DNA from: Monomorium pharaonis
Taxonomy: Eukaryota > Arthropoda > Insecta > Hymenoptera > Formicidae
DNA length: 64,000 bases
Assembly (NCBI RefSeq): GCF_013373865.1
Contig: NC_050473.1
Span: 12,531,365-12,595,364 of the forward strand
Direction of reading: 5' to 3'
The notes under the pieces: model-generated
The model's database searches: none
The model's input: only the letters and a program-made list of their open reading frames with translations
Told to the model about the DNA's origin: nothing
Shown here: one piece after another, positions 12,911-24,599 of the stretch
Position numbering within the stretch: position 1 is the stretch's first letter
How the letters are laid out: the number at the start of each line of letters is the position of its first letter
Made by a program: the position numbers and the translations under genes

Positions 12911-13299
12911 GGGTACATTCTTTTCTCCTCTCTCGATAAGGAGTGGCATGAGTTGGTTGGGGAGGGTGGGCCGCCCTTTTTCGAGGAGAGAGGAGGCATC
13001 TCGTTGGAAAATTTACGCCGACGACGCGCGACGGATGGACCGTAAAGGTCGCCGTTGCTGGTTGTCTCCTCTCTTCGGCGCCGTCGCCACCGGTTTGCCC
13101 TCCTTCGTAAAGGTTGCCAGCTGAGAGCAACGTCAGCAATGAGAGCAGATCGTAGTGTTGTCGCAGTTTGCCCTGGGGTTAGTTATGTGTTCTTCTATAA
13201 CCGCGAAACGTGGATTCTTTGAAAGGGAGAAAGTTTTCAATGGCAGAGTATTTATAGCAGTGAAATTTTTTAATAGAAATTGTGAAGTAAGGAACGAGT

Positions 13300-13439
<140 letters not shown>

Positions 13440-13639
13440 TGAGTGAGTGAGTGTCTTCTCTCAGGTAATGCCTCCCCCCTTCTCTCCCTTTCTTCCTCCT
13501 TAGGGAGATATGAGATAAAGAGGACGAAATCAGCTGGAGAATGCGTGGGTAGAAGAAAGAAGATGCGAACACATGTCGTCAATGTTCTTCCTAATTCTGT
13601 TCTTTTAATGCGAGACTTCAGATCAGATTTATTTTAGAT

Positions 13640-14282
13640 CGACTAGCGATGAAGGATGGATTAATCGGCGAATTACTCGCGTGAGTAATTACTGAAATAT
13701 TTTCTCGCAGTGAAACGTGATAATTCCTGAAAATTTATAATTTGTATTTTTAGATTGTTTAGTTTTTCAATAAAGATTTCAATAAAGAAATTTTTCTTTG
13801 AACAACTCGAAGGAATGTATTGTCTGTACTTCAATGATTGATTTTAAGAAATATCATATTTTTCTAGAGATATTTGATAAGATTTCTTATGATATTATTA
13901 CACTTTGAAAATGTATTCAAATTATGAGGCATTTAAATAAAAAATTAAATTATGTGATATTATAAAAAATAAATTGAATTATGTAAGACTAGATGCAAGC
14001 TCTAGTATATATTTCTTTTTTTAATTTATTATTGACGCTGATCTATGGTGCCAATAATGCTCGCGAGCACTTTCGAGATCAGTCATGCCGCGTGAGAATG
14101 ATATTACGTCGATATTAAATTATCGCGGTGCGGGCGGTGTCACACATCGACGAAATCAATATCGAGTGTGAGACCTTGAATACCAAGGACACGTACGGCG
14201 AGATAAACCCATCGGAGGTGTGACGCGTGCAATTCGCGATCATCCAATTGTTCGTCATTCGATTATGTTACCGCTAAGGGAA
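13640..14282. other. Non-coding sequence before the gap
   Basis: Mostly AT-rich up to about 14030, then more mixed and CpG-containing to the gap. No feature recognised. Confidence 0.5.
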
Positions 14283-14782
14283 NNNNNNNNNNNNNNNNNN
14301 NNNNNNNNNNNNNNNNNNNNNNNNNNNNNNNNNNNNNNNNNNNNNNNNNNNNNNNNNNNNNNNNNNNNNNNNNNNNNNNNNNNNNNNNNNNNNNNNNNNN
14401 NNNNNNNNNNNNNNNNNNNNNNNNNNNNNNNNNNNNNNNNNNNNNNNNNNNNNNNNNNNNNNNNNNNNNNNNNNNNNNNNNNNNNNNNNNNNNNNNNNNN
14501 NNNNNNNNNNNNNNNNNNNNNNNNNNNNNNNNNNNNNNNNNNNNNNNNNNNNNNNNNNNNNNNNNNNNNNNNNNNNNNNNNNNNNNNNNNNNNNNNNNNN
14601 NNNNNNNNNNNNNNNNNNNNNNNNNNNNNNNNNNNNNNNNNNNNNNNNNNNNNNNNNNNNNNNNNNNNNNNNNNNNNNNNNNNNNNNNNNNNNNNNNNNN
14701 NNNNNNNNNNNNNNNNNNNNNNNNNNNNNNNNNNNNNNNNNNNNNNNNNNNNNNNNNNNNNNNNNNNNNNNNNNNNNNNNNN
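14283..14782. other. Assembly gap of exactly 500 N
   Basis: 500 consecutive undetermined bases, a round number typical of a scaffold gap of arbitrary or estimated size. ORFs spanning it consist mainly of unknown residues and are artefacts. GC-rich sequence (ccgggcccgggcg) immediately follows, which may explain the break in assembly. Confidence 0.98.
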
Positions 14783-15895
14783 TCGGACCGAAGTAAAATT
14801 CCGGGCCCGGGCGACACGGCGCGGCGCGGCGGCTCGTTAAAATGCTTCTGGGGGTTTTGGACGCGGGACGCTTCTCGGATAATTGGTGATTAGCGATTAA
14901 AACGAACGGATGTATCTCCGCCGGTCGGTCCATGCTCTCCTCCCCTTTGCCCTTTTCCTTTTTCCTCGCGCGCGAGTTGCCGTCCATAATGTACCTCGAC
15001 CGCGCGTCACTCATCCTGTATTTCGTCCTGTGCCCTGTGGGGTACGTGACGGGATGACGATACTCTCTCGCTTCCTGCATTCCTGCCTTTTTCTCCTCGC
15101 GAAAGAAACATCTTTTAATCGTGCGTGCCAACCAAGTCGGGATCGCTATTCTCGTCGACTCGCTCGTAGTTGTTTCTTTACGAGGGCGCGCCTGGGAATA
15201 GTGGGAATCTACGAGGGAGCTGCATGCCTGACGGCGATAATCGCAGCGGTGTTCGAATGACCGGAAATAAAGATCGAACGGGTGGACGTTAATTGAACCG
15301 TGGGTTCTTAATATCGGAAGGAACTTGTCGTTCTTCCATCGCTCGCAAGATAATCTTAAAGACCAACTCCTGTGTTTGGCTCGCACCCTGCCACGGTCTT
15401 TCGTCTTTCTTATAATTATTTAAGCTTTCAATTCTCAAGCAACAAATTACGCCGTTTCCTGCGATGATAAATGTCAATTACCATATGCACTGGCGTTACC
15501 TCAAATAAGACACTGTGTGCAAACGATAAATTTTCAAAGAATTCTACGGCGCTCAGTAATTACGCGCATTCAGGGCTGATTTCATAGCACTTTGTTGCGC
15601 TGTCGTAATTTATAGTGCATTTACGCCAGAAACTCACGAGTGCAAGCTCGAACAATGGCAAAAGTACTCGAAGAACAGTCCGTAATCAAATTAAGTGTCG
15701 CGCGCGTCCGCTTAAGGATTAATCACTGTAATCAGCGATCTTTCCGCGATAGTGCGTCGCGATGGGTACCCTCTATTTCCGGTTCCATCGATGACCGTTA
15801 TCTCATGCAGAACCTGCGTGTACTATACAAGGGAATGCGCATTTCGCCTAAGAGGACGAATGAAATGCACTTGGCGACACAGGATGAGACCATCA

Positions 15896-15900
<5 letters not shown>
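14783..15900. other. GC/CpG-moderate sequence, no recognised gene
   Basis: The first 500 bases after the gap are GC- and CpG-rich (for example gcgcggcgcggcgg), possibly the edge of an island whose core lies in the gap. ORFs on both strands (14910-15260 plus, 15289-15477 minus) lack recognisable domains. Confidence 0.4.

Positions 15901-15901
<1 letters not shown>

Positions 15902-15937
<36 letters not shown>
15902..15937. repeat. (CT)n microsatellite
   Basis: About 36 bases of CT repeat. Confidence 0.95.
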
Positions 15938-15940
<3 letters not shown>

Positions 15941-17265
15941 TTCTCTCGCATTACGACCCACATACATTACAACGCTGTATCTATTTTCTCCCGCTAAGTA
16001 GTCGCACCACTTAATTATAAACATCGTGGAGAAATCTTGGTCGCGCACGAAGACGATCTCACGGCGTTCTACGGCTGGTTATTCGAATTTTCGTGCATAG
16101 GTAACTTCATCTCTTCTCGTATCTACGTAGTACTTGTTACAATACGCGAAGAGCAGACTACTCTGCCGGAGTCTCGGAGTTGATCGGCAATTTGAATAAT
16201 TTTCCCCCCGAGAACCATTTCTCGTTTCGTCTATAAGGCTGTATGTATAGTTTTTCATCAAATGGCGTTGCTTCTCGTAAATCTAAATCTTTTAACGCCA
16301 TTGAATCCATTTAATACTTACGTATACGTATTGTACATAAATCAAACAAACTTTTTTTGAACGTCGTATGATCCGACTTTGTGTTACGCCGACTTCTGGC
16401 GTTTGGGGGATGGCGTTTCTTACATCAATGTTTTTATGCATGTACGAGTATATATACACACAAGTTTGCTCGGATAGTCTTTAAAGTTAAAAATATTCAT
16501 CAAAATTGAAAGTGTGTGAATTTAATGTGATTAGTCGGGAAATATCTAGTAGGTTTTCTATTAAAAAATTTGCACTTAATATTTTTACATCGAGGTAAAA
16601 AGAAGGATATTGAATATTCAACGTCGAACGGCGATGAGGATACTGAACGCGCGAGTCAAGTAAACAGCGCGATGCTATTGTAGTATTGTGTTACGCGGAA
16701 GTCGGTGTCTGCTCGCGTTATTGCATAGTACGGCGCAGTGCGTGTTTACGTCCGCGATCGCGACGGCCCTGTTGTCATTCGCGCGCGGCCGGCGCGGCGC
16801 GCGGCGAGGCTCGATTCTGGGTGGGACGCGGGCTGGTTGGCGCGTGATTATTTCATTATCTCTCGTGACACGAAACTGCGAGAGGTACCGAGAGAAATTT
16901 GCGACAATTTCTTAATCCGCGCGATTAGGTACGTATGTATGTACATAACATATCGAGCTCGGGCTTTTGTCAATCGGGCGAATGTTTCGTGTCGTTTGAT
17001 CCCTTGAAATACGATTACGTTGTCATCCTGGCAATTAAAATTGTAATTGTATGTTAATGTCATTGAAAATATTCAGTTTCGATTCATATTATTGAGCAGT
17101 TTGTCGCATTTTCTAGTTAAACATCAATCTTTTCCATAAAGCGCAGCGACGTATACGAAAAGTAAGGTTATAATTCGACTCGCGTCGAACCGCATAGGTA
17201 GCATCGGTACGAAGTTGGCAACAATTTCAGTACTTCTTGGGTCACCGAGACGGCACGGAAGGTGT

Positions 17266-17268
<3 letters not shown>

Positions 17269-17310
<42 letters not shown>

Positions 17311-17332
17311 TAGAGAGAGAGAGAGAGAGAGT
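17269..17332. repeat. (GA)n microsatellite with GATA interruption
   Basis: GA repeat interrupted by gatagatag near the middle. The Ser/Leu minus-strand ORF over it is spurious. Confidence 0.92.
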
Positions 17333-17858
17333 CGAAATGCGCTTAATTAGTAGGTGAGTATCGTCGCAGTTGACCCCCTTTGATACCCATTGGCAAAATT
17401 GAGCGTCAACGTATCGGCGATATTGGAATGCGCTTATAGATCGTGAGATTCGTTCGCAGTCGAAGTATCTATCCGTCGGCAGTGCCGGTAGTGCAACGGA
17501 CACACCTGCATGTTTTCGGATATTTATTCTCTCGAACTTGACTTGCACGCTCGTTTGAGCACAAAGTAGCAATTGAGTTTAAACGCGATCATGTGTGTAC
17601 TACTCGTGGGCGCACTTAAGATTCCGGAAGTGTAAGAGAATGCATTCGTTGGGTGACAAGGATAACGTAGTAGTCGCGCGGTAGCGGCGTGAAGTTGTGC
17701 GCGCATCACGTTATCGCGTCGCGTCCCGTGCTTTTCCTACGCGCCACTCGAGCTTCGTCGGTCTAAATACGTCGCGAGGTTTATAACGCGAGGTCACGTC
17801 GCGGAAATCCAAGTCCTTTCGCGTCAAAGATCCGTCGCGAGTTATTACGAGATGACTT

Positions 17859-17860
<2 letters not shown>

Positions 17861-17893
<33 letters not shown>
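17861..17893. repeat. (CT)n microsatellite
   Basis: About 33 bases of CT repeat inside the CpG-rich island. Confidence 0.92.
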
Positions 17894-17895
<2 letters not shown>

Positions 17896-18174
17896 GGATG
17901 AGGTGTCGTGCGTCGCGCGACGATCGTCGTGTTTCGATTATCAGGGCGCGATCATAACCTTATTCGCGCGAGTCGATGGACGGTCTGTGCCAGCAGGCGT
18001 ACGTCGAGCGAGCCTCACAGCTTCGTTAATCGTTCTTTTCCAATGTTATTTCGTCGCGATTGACGTCGGGAGTGCCGTATACTTACAAAGTGTCGCGCGA
18101 TCGTAAGTTGTGAATGATTTTCGCGAGTGTGTGCGAGGGCAGCAACGAGGAAGCTGCCATGGAGAAACGAGAGG

Positions 18175-18203
18175 GGAGGAGGAGGAGGAGGAGGAGGAGG
18201 AGA
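18175..18203. repeat. (GGA)n trinucleotide repeat
   Basis: About nine GGA/GAG triplets, just upstream of the candidate donor at 18262. Confidence 0.9.
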
Positions 18204-18679
18204 TGACTGCGACCTGGGAGACATCGCGTCGGATGGAGTAACGGTGGAGTCGTCGCCGCCGGTGAGTAATTGATTTATTTATTTATTTGTTTCTTATACA
18301 TCGGTCATTTATTACGCGATACTTTTGCACTTGGCGTTTTAATTTATCGTAAATACGACGTATATGAAACAGTACAAGTGATCTCGAGAGAGATTTTAAG
18401 AATCGAGCAGTACGTCCGACCGATTCGAAAGAAAGTACGGTAGAAATCGCGATCGTGCGATTGCTGGAATAAAAAAGGAAGACGAGACGGAGCGTCACGA
18501 GCAGAGTCGGATTTTCGATAATCTAGATCTGGGTAGCACCAGGAAGCCGGGATCGAAGACAAAATTACCGGTGCCGGTGGAAGGAGGCCTCGTTCGCTCG
18601 CTTGGAGAGGTCAGAGGGCGATAGCGGTACCTTCCTCTCTGCGCAGAGGTAGGCCTATCTCCTTGCGAGGGAATGGTGT

Positions 18680-18722
18680 ATTGGTGTGTGTAAGTGTGTA
18701 GGTGTGTAGGTGTGTAGGTGCT
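18680..18722. repeat. Imperfect GTGTGTAG tandem repeat
   Basis: Successive words gtgtgtaag, gtgtgtagg, gtgtgtagg, gtgtgtaggt form a short imperfect tandem array. Confidence 0.75.
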
Positions 18723-18914
18723 GGTGGGTACTCTCCACGCTCTAGTACAGACTACGGACGCGTTGCGCGCGAATGTATTCGCTGACGATGAGCCCCACGC
18801 GGTTAAATTGTATCCGAGGGGGAATGTATTCGTGCAACGAATACCTGAGAGTGCAACCGACTCGTTGCTCGTTCGATGACTACGTGGCAGACCAACTAGG
18901 TCTCGTGCTGATGA

Positions 18915-18918
<4 letters not shown>

Positions 18919-18975
<57 letters not shown>
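18919..18975. repeat. (AG)n microsatellite
   Basis: About 57 bases of AG repeat. The Arg-Glu repeat ORF over it is spurious. Confidence 0.95.
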
Positions 18976-18977
<2 letters not shown>

Positions 18978-19019
18978 GGTCCATTAAAGGATACTTCTCC
19001 CGCGGCGCTAAACGAAATT

Positions 19020-21060
19020 TGTCAAGCAACACCGGCGGATTCTAATTTGTTTATTTATTTTCGTGCGTGTCTCGACCACGCTGAAAGAGCAGTAGGTGGC
19101 TTGCCAGGAGATTGTTTCGTCGGACGATGAGTCCCCCGTATCGGGGGCTACCACCAGCCAGACTGGTCGCGACGCGATTGCATAAAAGGTTAAGGATTGG
19201 CGTTGCCATGTTTTAACCCTTCGCCGGTTTCGTTCGCCTCAAGTCGAGATAAAATAATATCGCGTTATTATGTAACCGCGTGCCCCATTTATTTTATATA
19301 TATATAAATACACACACGCACACACACATATGGCAGTTAATTAGATAGTACTCGCGACATGTTATTCTGACGCTACAATATTGATGTATAAGTAAGAGTA
19401 ATTTATGGAAAATGTAATACGCAACTGTGACGACAGACTCTAATAACGAATGACATACGCAACATTAAAAGGTACGATCCGCTTCGTTTCTCACGCTCCG
19501 ATTTTCGAAAGATTATTATTACGCGATAGCACGATAATATACGATCGTATTTTTCTCATCGCGATTATAAACCACAGCTTTTACGAAATTATTAGACAGA
19601 ATAAAAAAAAAAAGACCTGGATAAGATAGTATCGCGAATGATTACAGGGAGAACGATTCTTACACTTTTGCAAAAGACGATAAACGTACGTCCAATCCGC
19701 GACAGATGGCCCGCACAAATTAGCACTCTATTATTCGCCACTTGACGTGATTAACCATCATATGGTTGGCGTACCGTTACCAAGGATAACATACCATTGT
19801 ATGTTAATCGTGAAGAAAAAACGCGAAAAGTATTTCTTGTCTCGTTGGTAAACTCATATACCTTAAAAAAGGAGAAAGAAGAGAACGAGATGGGATATTC
19901 TCTACCCAAGATTCTGCTTTGAAATTCTCTCGCTCGGTTGTGTCACAAATTAAGAGAATTAATGGCCAACGCTATGCCTCGTGACGACAACGACTTCCAG
20001 CAATACTGGCGGTAATTGCGTTAGACTTGACATTTATTTTACGACCGTCTTCCACGGCGGTTAACCGTCTAACAATCATTTTCGTTGGAAGCGACAAAGA
20101 GACTTACCGCCAAAATGAACAGACGCGTTTAAATCTCAAGGTCGTTTCGCGTCCACTTTAAGCGAAACGTTCACGTTCTGCACCTTTGCCTGGGAACGGG
20201 AAACACGTTTTGATCGTGAGCTTTTACGCGCCAACTGCTACACGTGTAATCTTCCATTCTGACAAACTAACGAATTTCATAATCTTTTTATAACGACACG
20301 TTACAATAATCGTGCGGAAAGTATATTTCAGAATGGTGAAATTATACACCGTGATGTGACGTGCAGAAAAGTAAATAGTACTATAATCAATAAATATATA
20401 TTAATACTTTTTTACAATATATTTTCTTAGAGTGCTTATATACTCTTATTAAATATTTTTTTTTATAAAATTATTTTTTGCTACATTAACTAAATGTTTG
20501 ATTATTGCACTCAACATTTGATAGCTATTGACAAACTCCTTTTTCAGTGCAGTAAGCGCGATCGATGAAATACGAAAGATCTTGACATAGAATAGCTTGA
20601 TCAGCGATCGTTAAAAGGAGATCGTCCCTGCAGATACCTTCATTAATCTCAGAAAAGTCTGCCATTGTCGTAATTACATGTGTCGCAATGCCTCGTCGGC
20701 TAACGAAATAAGAGCCAGTTAAGATATAATTAAAATGTTCATGGATTCAAGTCGACTTCCACTTTAAATGATAACTCTCATCGGTGTGCGCGTTAATCGC
20801 GTTTTAGTTATATATTTCCGTCTAGCGCAAACTTGGTGTTGCAATAATATCTCCGCGGCAAAAACGGGAAATTGAACGATTCACGATTCTATACGAATGA
20901 TATATATTTTTTCATTTGTTTCTGGGTCAACCGTTAAATACACAAAATGTAACGCGCGTTCGTCCGTTCGCTCTTGGCTAAATCGTGTACGCGGATCGGA
21001 AAAGATCGTTACCAGGAATTATAAGATCTCAATATGTCGATGCGAGGTATGACAAGTATT
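19020..21060. other. Non-coding stretch
   Basis: About 2 kb with no ORF worth reporting. It holds a small perfect hairpin (CCCCCGTATCGGGGG, 19133-19147) and a mixed TA/CA tract near 19295-19330. No gene recognised. Confidence 0.5.
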
Positions 21061-21085
21061 GTCGAGAGAAAAACGGAGAGAGAAG

Positions 21086-21089
<4 letters not shown>

Positions 21090-21128
<39 letters not shown>

Positions 21129-21165
21129 TGTGCGTGTGTGGTGTGTGTGCGGCGTGGTGTGGTTG
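21090..21165. repeat. (AG)n followed by GT-rich tract
   Basis: About 36 bases of AG repeat, then about 40 bases of TG/GTG-rich sequence. Confidence 0.9.
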
Positions 21166-21169
21166 TTAG

Positions 21170-22730
21170 CGTTTGTAACTCTCGTCCGTTCGAGGATCCG
21201 CGAGACGATGAGGTAGTTTGCCTCGAAGAAAACGATCGAGCACCCACTTCGAGAAGCTCTAAAACACTTTAGAGGAGAATGAAAGCGGTCGTAAGGGGGT
21301 ATGGACTATCGTAGAGCTGCGCAACAACCGCAAGGTGCAAGCCTCGCGCGCACATACCTGCTGGGCGAGCAGGGGAATGCCTCTCTTATCCATTACGCCG
21401 TTATTTAGACTACATCTCACATCATATAGCGGGTATACAAGCCGGTACTTGAACTTTTCGCTGGACACACAGTTCGTGCGGTGCTACGGTGTAATCCGTA
21501 ATTTGCAAATTACCAGAGAATCTTGTAGACGGGAGAAAGTCTTCTCCTCTCTTTTCCTCCGACACGTACTCTCGTTACGAGATTGAATTAATAACGTTAT
21601 TATATCGGAACGAGTTTAACTTGCTGTCTAATTGGACCAGCTCGTAATCAGGCTGTCGCGTGAATCGGTCGCTTTCACTCGATAATAATGTTAAAGTTAA
21701 TACGATGATAACCGTCGATAATCGTTGCAATAACGAGCGGCGAAAATACGCTGCTTTGTTGTACGTGTTTAATATCAATGTACTGTACGTGTCAGAAGAC
21801 GCTATTGTTAATAGTATATAGAGCAATGCTTGTCACGATACATGTTTCTGGGCACAAAATAACTTTGCGTCATATATTAAAAATGATTTTAAAGATACTT
21901 AATGTTTAGACGAGAATGATTAATCAGCCAATTTTGTACAAGTTGAATATTTATGGATGGTATATTTTTAAAATTAATTTTTTTCCGACCTAACACATTT
22001 TACGTCTTACAGATAAGGCTTATTGCTACAAATAATTTCGCTCGCCTTAAAATTGTACATAATAGTTTATAATTTTAAAATAGTTTTATTTTTTTAGCTT
22101 GAAACTATTTTTGATCAGTGATTAAATTATAGAAAGAGTACGTGCTTTAGCAGTCGTCAAATAGATTAAGTGGAACGCGCAGGTTAATCGCAGTCGAGCG
22201 AAATTAAGTAGATATGTTTCGAATAGACAATTCCATTGCCGAGGCGAACCAGTCTCTCACACTCGGATGTGCGTTCGCACACGTTCTACCGTGATGATTA
22301 AGTTCTTCCGATCGCGCGGGTCACGATCACGAGTAGGCTATGAATATGCGGAATCAGGCCAGGCGGCGCGCGGCGGATCGTCACGGTACACGGAGAAGAG
22401 ATTCAGAAGATCCGTTCGACGTGTGTTCTGTATCGGCGACGTAAAAAGCTGTTCGCGTCGCTCGCACAAATTCGCTTTGTCAAAATCATCACGCGCTATT
22501 CGCGAGATTTATGTTGATTATTGCAACGCGGGTGACCGTTAATAACGACAGACGCACTAATATATGCAGCTTTCTCGGGGCTGAACATGCCAAGGAATGA
22601 AGGACGTCCGTGATCCACGACGTCTCGCGTTCGAACTGAAAAAGTCACGATACATATGACGCGTTGATTTTCGCTGTCTAAACGTAACAAGAATAACGTG
22701 GAATAAACGAGGATCTCGACGCAGGGACTA
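21170..22730. other. Non-coding stretch of mixed composition
   Basis: Short opposed ORFs (21259-21826, 22267-22542) without recognisable domains. An AT-rich patch lies at about 21840-22150 between more CpG-containing flanks. Nothing else recognised. Confidence 0.45.
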
Positions 22731-23540
22731 GTAGGAAGAGTGAGGAAAAGAAGACCAAGAAGAAGAAGAAGAAGAAGAAGAAGAAGAAGAAGAAGAAGAA
22801 GCGGTAGTGGACGACGGTAAAGAAGAGGACGGAGAGGAGCGATGTGTAGGCAAAGGGAGCCGAGAGTTAAGTTAAAGCACAAAGGCAAAGGAGGAGGTTG
22901 GAAGGGGGGGGGAAGGGGTGGAAGAGGCGGGAGGAAGGTAAAAATGTTTGAAGAAAAAGAAAGAGAAGAGGCGAGCGGGTGGAGAGAGGAAGGAGGAAGA
23001 CACGAGAGGGAGCCGGAGGAAGGCGAAGAGGGAGTGGTGGACCACGGTGAGGTCGCGACCCGTAGCCCGTAGGCCTCCTCAGTGAAAGGCCCAACGGCGA
23101 TCCGCATCCGCGGGGCTCCGACCAGCAGATCTAAGCGAGAGCGAGAGCGAGAGCGAGAGCGAGTGAGAGATCAGCGACGGAGAGCCGGCGGGCTGTGCAG
23201 CTCTCGCGGTGAGCGAAAAGAAGATGGAGAAAGAAAGAGCGAGCGAGCGTGTAAAACCGAGACGACGAAGGGCTCTGCCGCCGCGCCGGTGAGGTAGAGA
23301 GCCCCGTGAGCTGTTTCTTAAGATCGCGTTCTTCTTACCGAGCCCCGCTGCCATTATGGCGCACTTAAAGTGGCAATCGTGTGGAAGGCAACGCCGCCGC
23401 GCAATAGCCGCGAGTTGCGCAACCTTCGATGACCCCACCCTACGGCTTGGACCGTGGACGTTACCGTACACCATGGAAAATCTGAGCTGCTCCATTGGCG
23501 AACTAACGCCGCCGTCATCGATCCCCCACGATCCTCCCAT
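22731..23540. promoter_or_regulatory. Purine tract plus CpG-rich island, possible promoter region
   Basis: A (GAA)n run at 22756-22801 starts a purine-rich plus strand that continues to about 23035 with G runs (about 22905-22920), a potential triplex or G-quadruplex former. From 23080 to 23530 the sequence is GC/CpG-rich and includes a GCGAGA hexamer repeat (about 23134-23163). ORFs exist on both strands (22496-23107 and 23079-23540 minus, 23356-23679 plus), but none shows a domain I know. A donor-like GTAAGAAG exists on the minus strand at about 23338. A promoter is plausible but its direction is unclear. Confidence 0.3.
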
Positions 23541-24285
23541 CGCTATCGGCAGCAGCGGAAGTATTTCACAAGAAATGGTTTACTCCACGAAATTGAGTAA
23601 TCGAATATGCGAGATTAAAAAGTACTATCACGTTACTTTACCTCCACAACGACACCAACTAAGAAAACTCAACGGATGATTTCTCTAAGAGAATACATAA
23701 ATTTGTAAAATTTGTTGCCAACTTTTTTTTATTTATTCTCATACATATTGTAGATTTTTTTAATTTATACAATGTGATATACATGTGTAATATTGTAATA
23801 CAGCATTGCTCTATACATTATCGATAACAGGTAGCTTTGTCTGATGCATACACGTTTCCTTTACCATACTGCAGTTGACATACGACGATAAGGAACAGCA
23901 GCCAGTGCTGTTGCAACATTAAAACTTAAAAAATTGGCATTTGTATTGCGTTTAATAGGGCTACAGTAATAAGCTTGTGATGCCTCAGCGGCGCCGAACT
24001 GTATGGTTAATTCTAGATGAGGATACCTCTGGGATCCGGTGGTAATCTAGGAGCCCAGTGTCCAAGGATACGACTCTGATCAAACGATAATTCGATAGAT
24101 TACGCGGAATCTTTTTCAACCTCGCAATAGCATCATGGTTAGGCGCCTGTTTTATGTGTTATACAAAATGCGGCCAGACAATAGGTGATCGGACGTAGTA
24201 CAATTAGAGATGAACCTGGTGTAGCTACTTACCTGCAATACATTCCATACTAGTAATATACTATTAACTATACCATTAATGTAGA
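23540..24285. other. No recognised gene
   Basis: The plus ORF 23356-23679 extends into this stretch and then the sequence becomes AT-rich. A GC-balanced block at about 23950-24230 differs from its AT-rich surroundings and might be an old repeat, but I could not identify it. Confidence 0.35.
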
Positions 24286-24579
24286 GTACCGGCCAAAATT
24301 ATATCACCTTTAGGTCTTTTAAGCATAACTTGTTTTAAAGTGCACGGATCTTTACTATATCATAATATATTTTGATGGCAAGTATACCTTACTGAAGAAA
24401 TAACTTTTCATTAATTTACTTGAAATTTCTGAAATAATAAATTTTGATTGCATTATAACAAATAAATACAAACGCTTTAAAAATAAACAACAAATCCATA
24501 ATTTATATTGTACAACTCTAGTAGTTTGTAGCAAAACCTTTGGCACCGATTACAGCTTGGCAGCGTGACACGAAAAACA
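24286..24579 (-). pseudogene. 3' end of a Tc1-like DNA transposon, truncated transposase
   Basis: On the minus strand the sequence reads SRCQAVIGAKGFATNY then a stop (stop codon at 24518-24520). This closely resembles the extreme C-terminus of Tc1-family transposases, which usually end CQAVI..GG.T.Y. About 230 bases beyond the stop lies ggtgatataattttggccgg followed by TA, at the position and with the look of a Tc1/mariner terminal inverted repeat next to a TA target. Upstream of codon SRC the similarity stops (about 24579), so over 300 codons including the DDE catalytic core are missing. It is a dead 3' fragment; the family call rests on the tail motif plus terminus. Confidence 0.75.
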
Positions 24580-24599
24580 AAGATAACAAAAGTGTGCGA

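Larger units (their letters stand above)
16620..18261 (+). promoter_or_regulatory. CpG-rich island with candidate 5' exon
   Basis: CpG-dense patches lie at 16620-16860 (gcgcgcggccggcgcggcgc) and 17640-18260, in contrast to AT-rich flanks. On the plus strand the second patch ends with a consensus donor, gccgccg followed by GTGAGT at 18262, after which the sequence becomes AT-richer. The upstream 140 bases contain ATGs opening only short frames (one through a GAG-repeat run), consistent with an untranslated first exon. No homology was recognised. Promoter activity, direction and exon status are inferred from composition and one splice site. Confidence 0.35.

Noticed and set aside
14220..15386. 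Long ORFs across the N gap
   Set aside because: Most of their length is undetermined bases; the frames are artefacts.
19125..19160. Hammerhead-ribozyme-like word gacgatgagtcc with a CCCCC/GGGGG stem
   Set aside because: The core CTGATGA is not intact and no GAAA follows the stem, so the catalytic core is absent.
22496..23107. Pro/Leu-rich 203-codon minus-strand ORF
   Set aside because: Translation of the purine tract and GAA repeat; low complexity.
23356..23679. 107-codon ORF in the CpG-rich block
   Set aside because: The opposite strand is also open for 153 codons, and neither has a recognisable motif; composition explains both.
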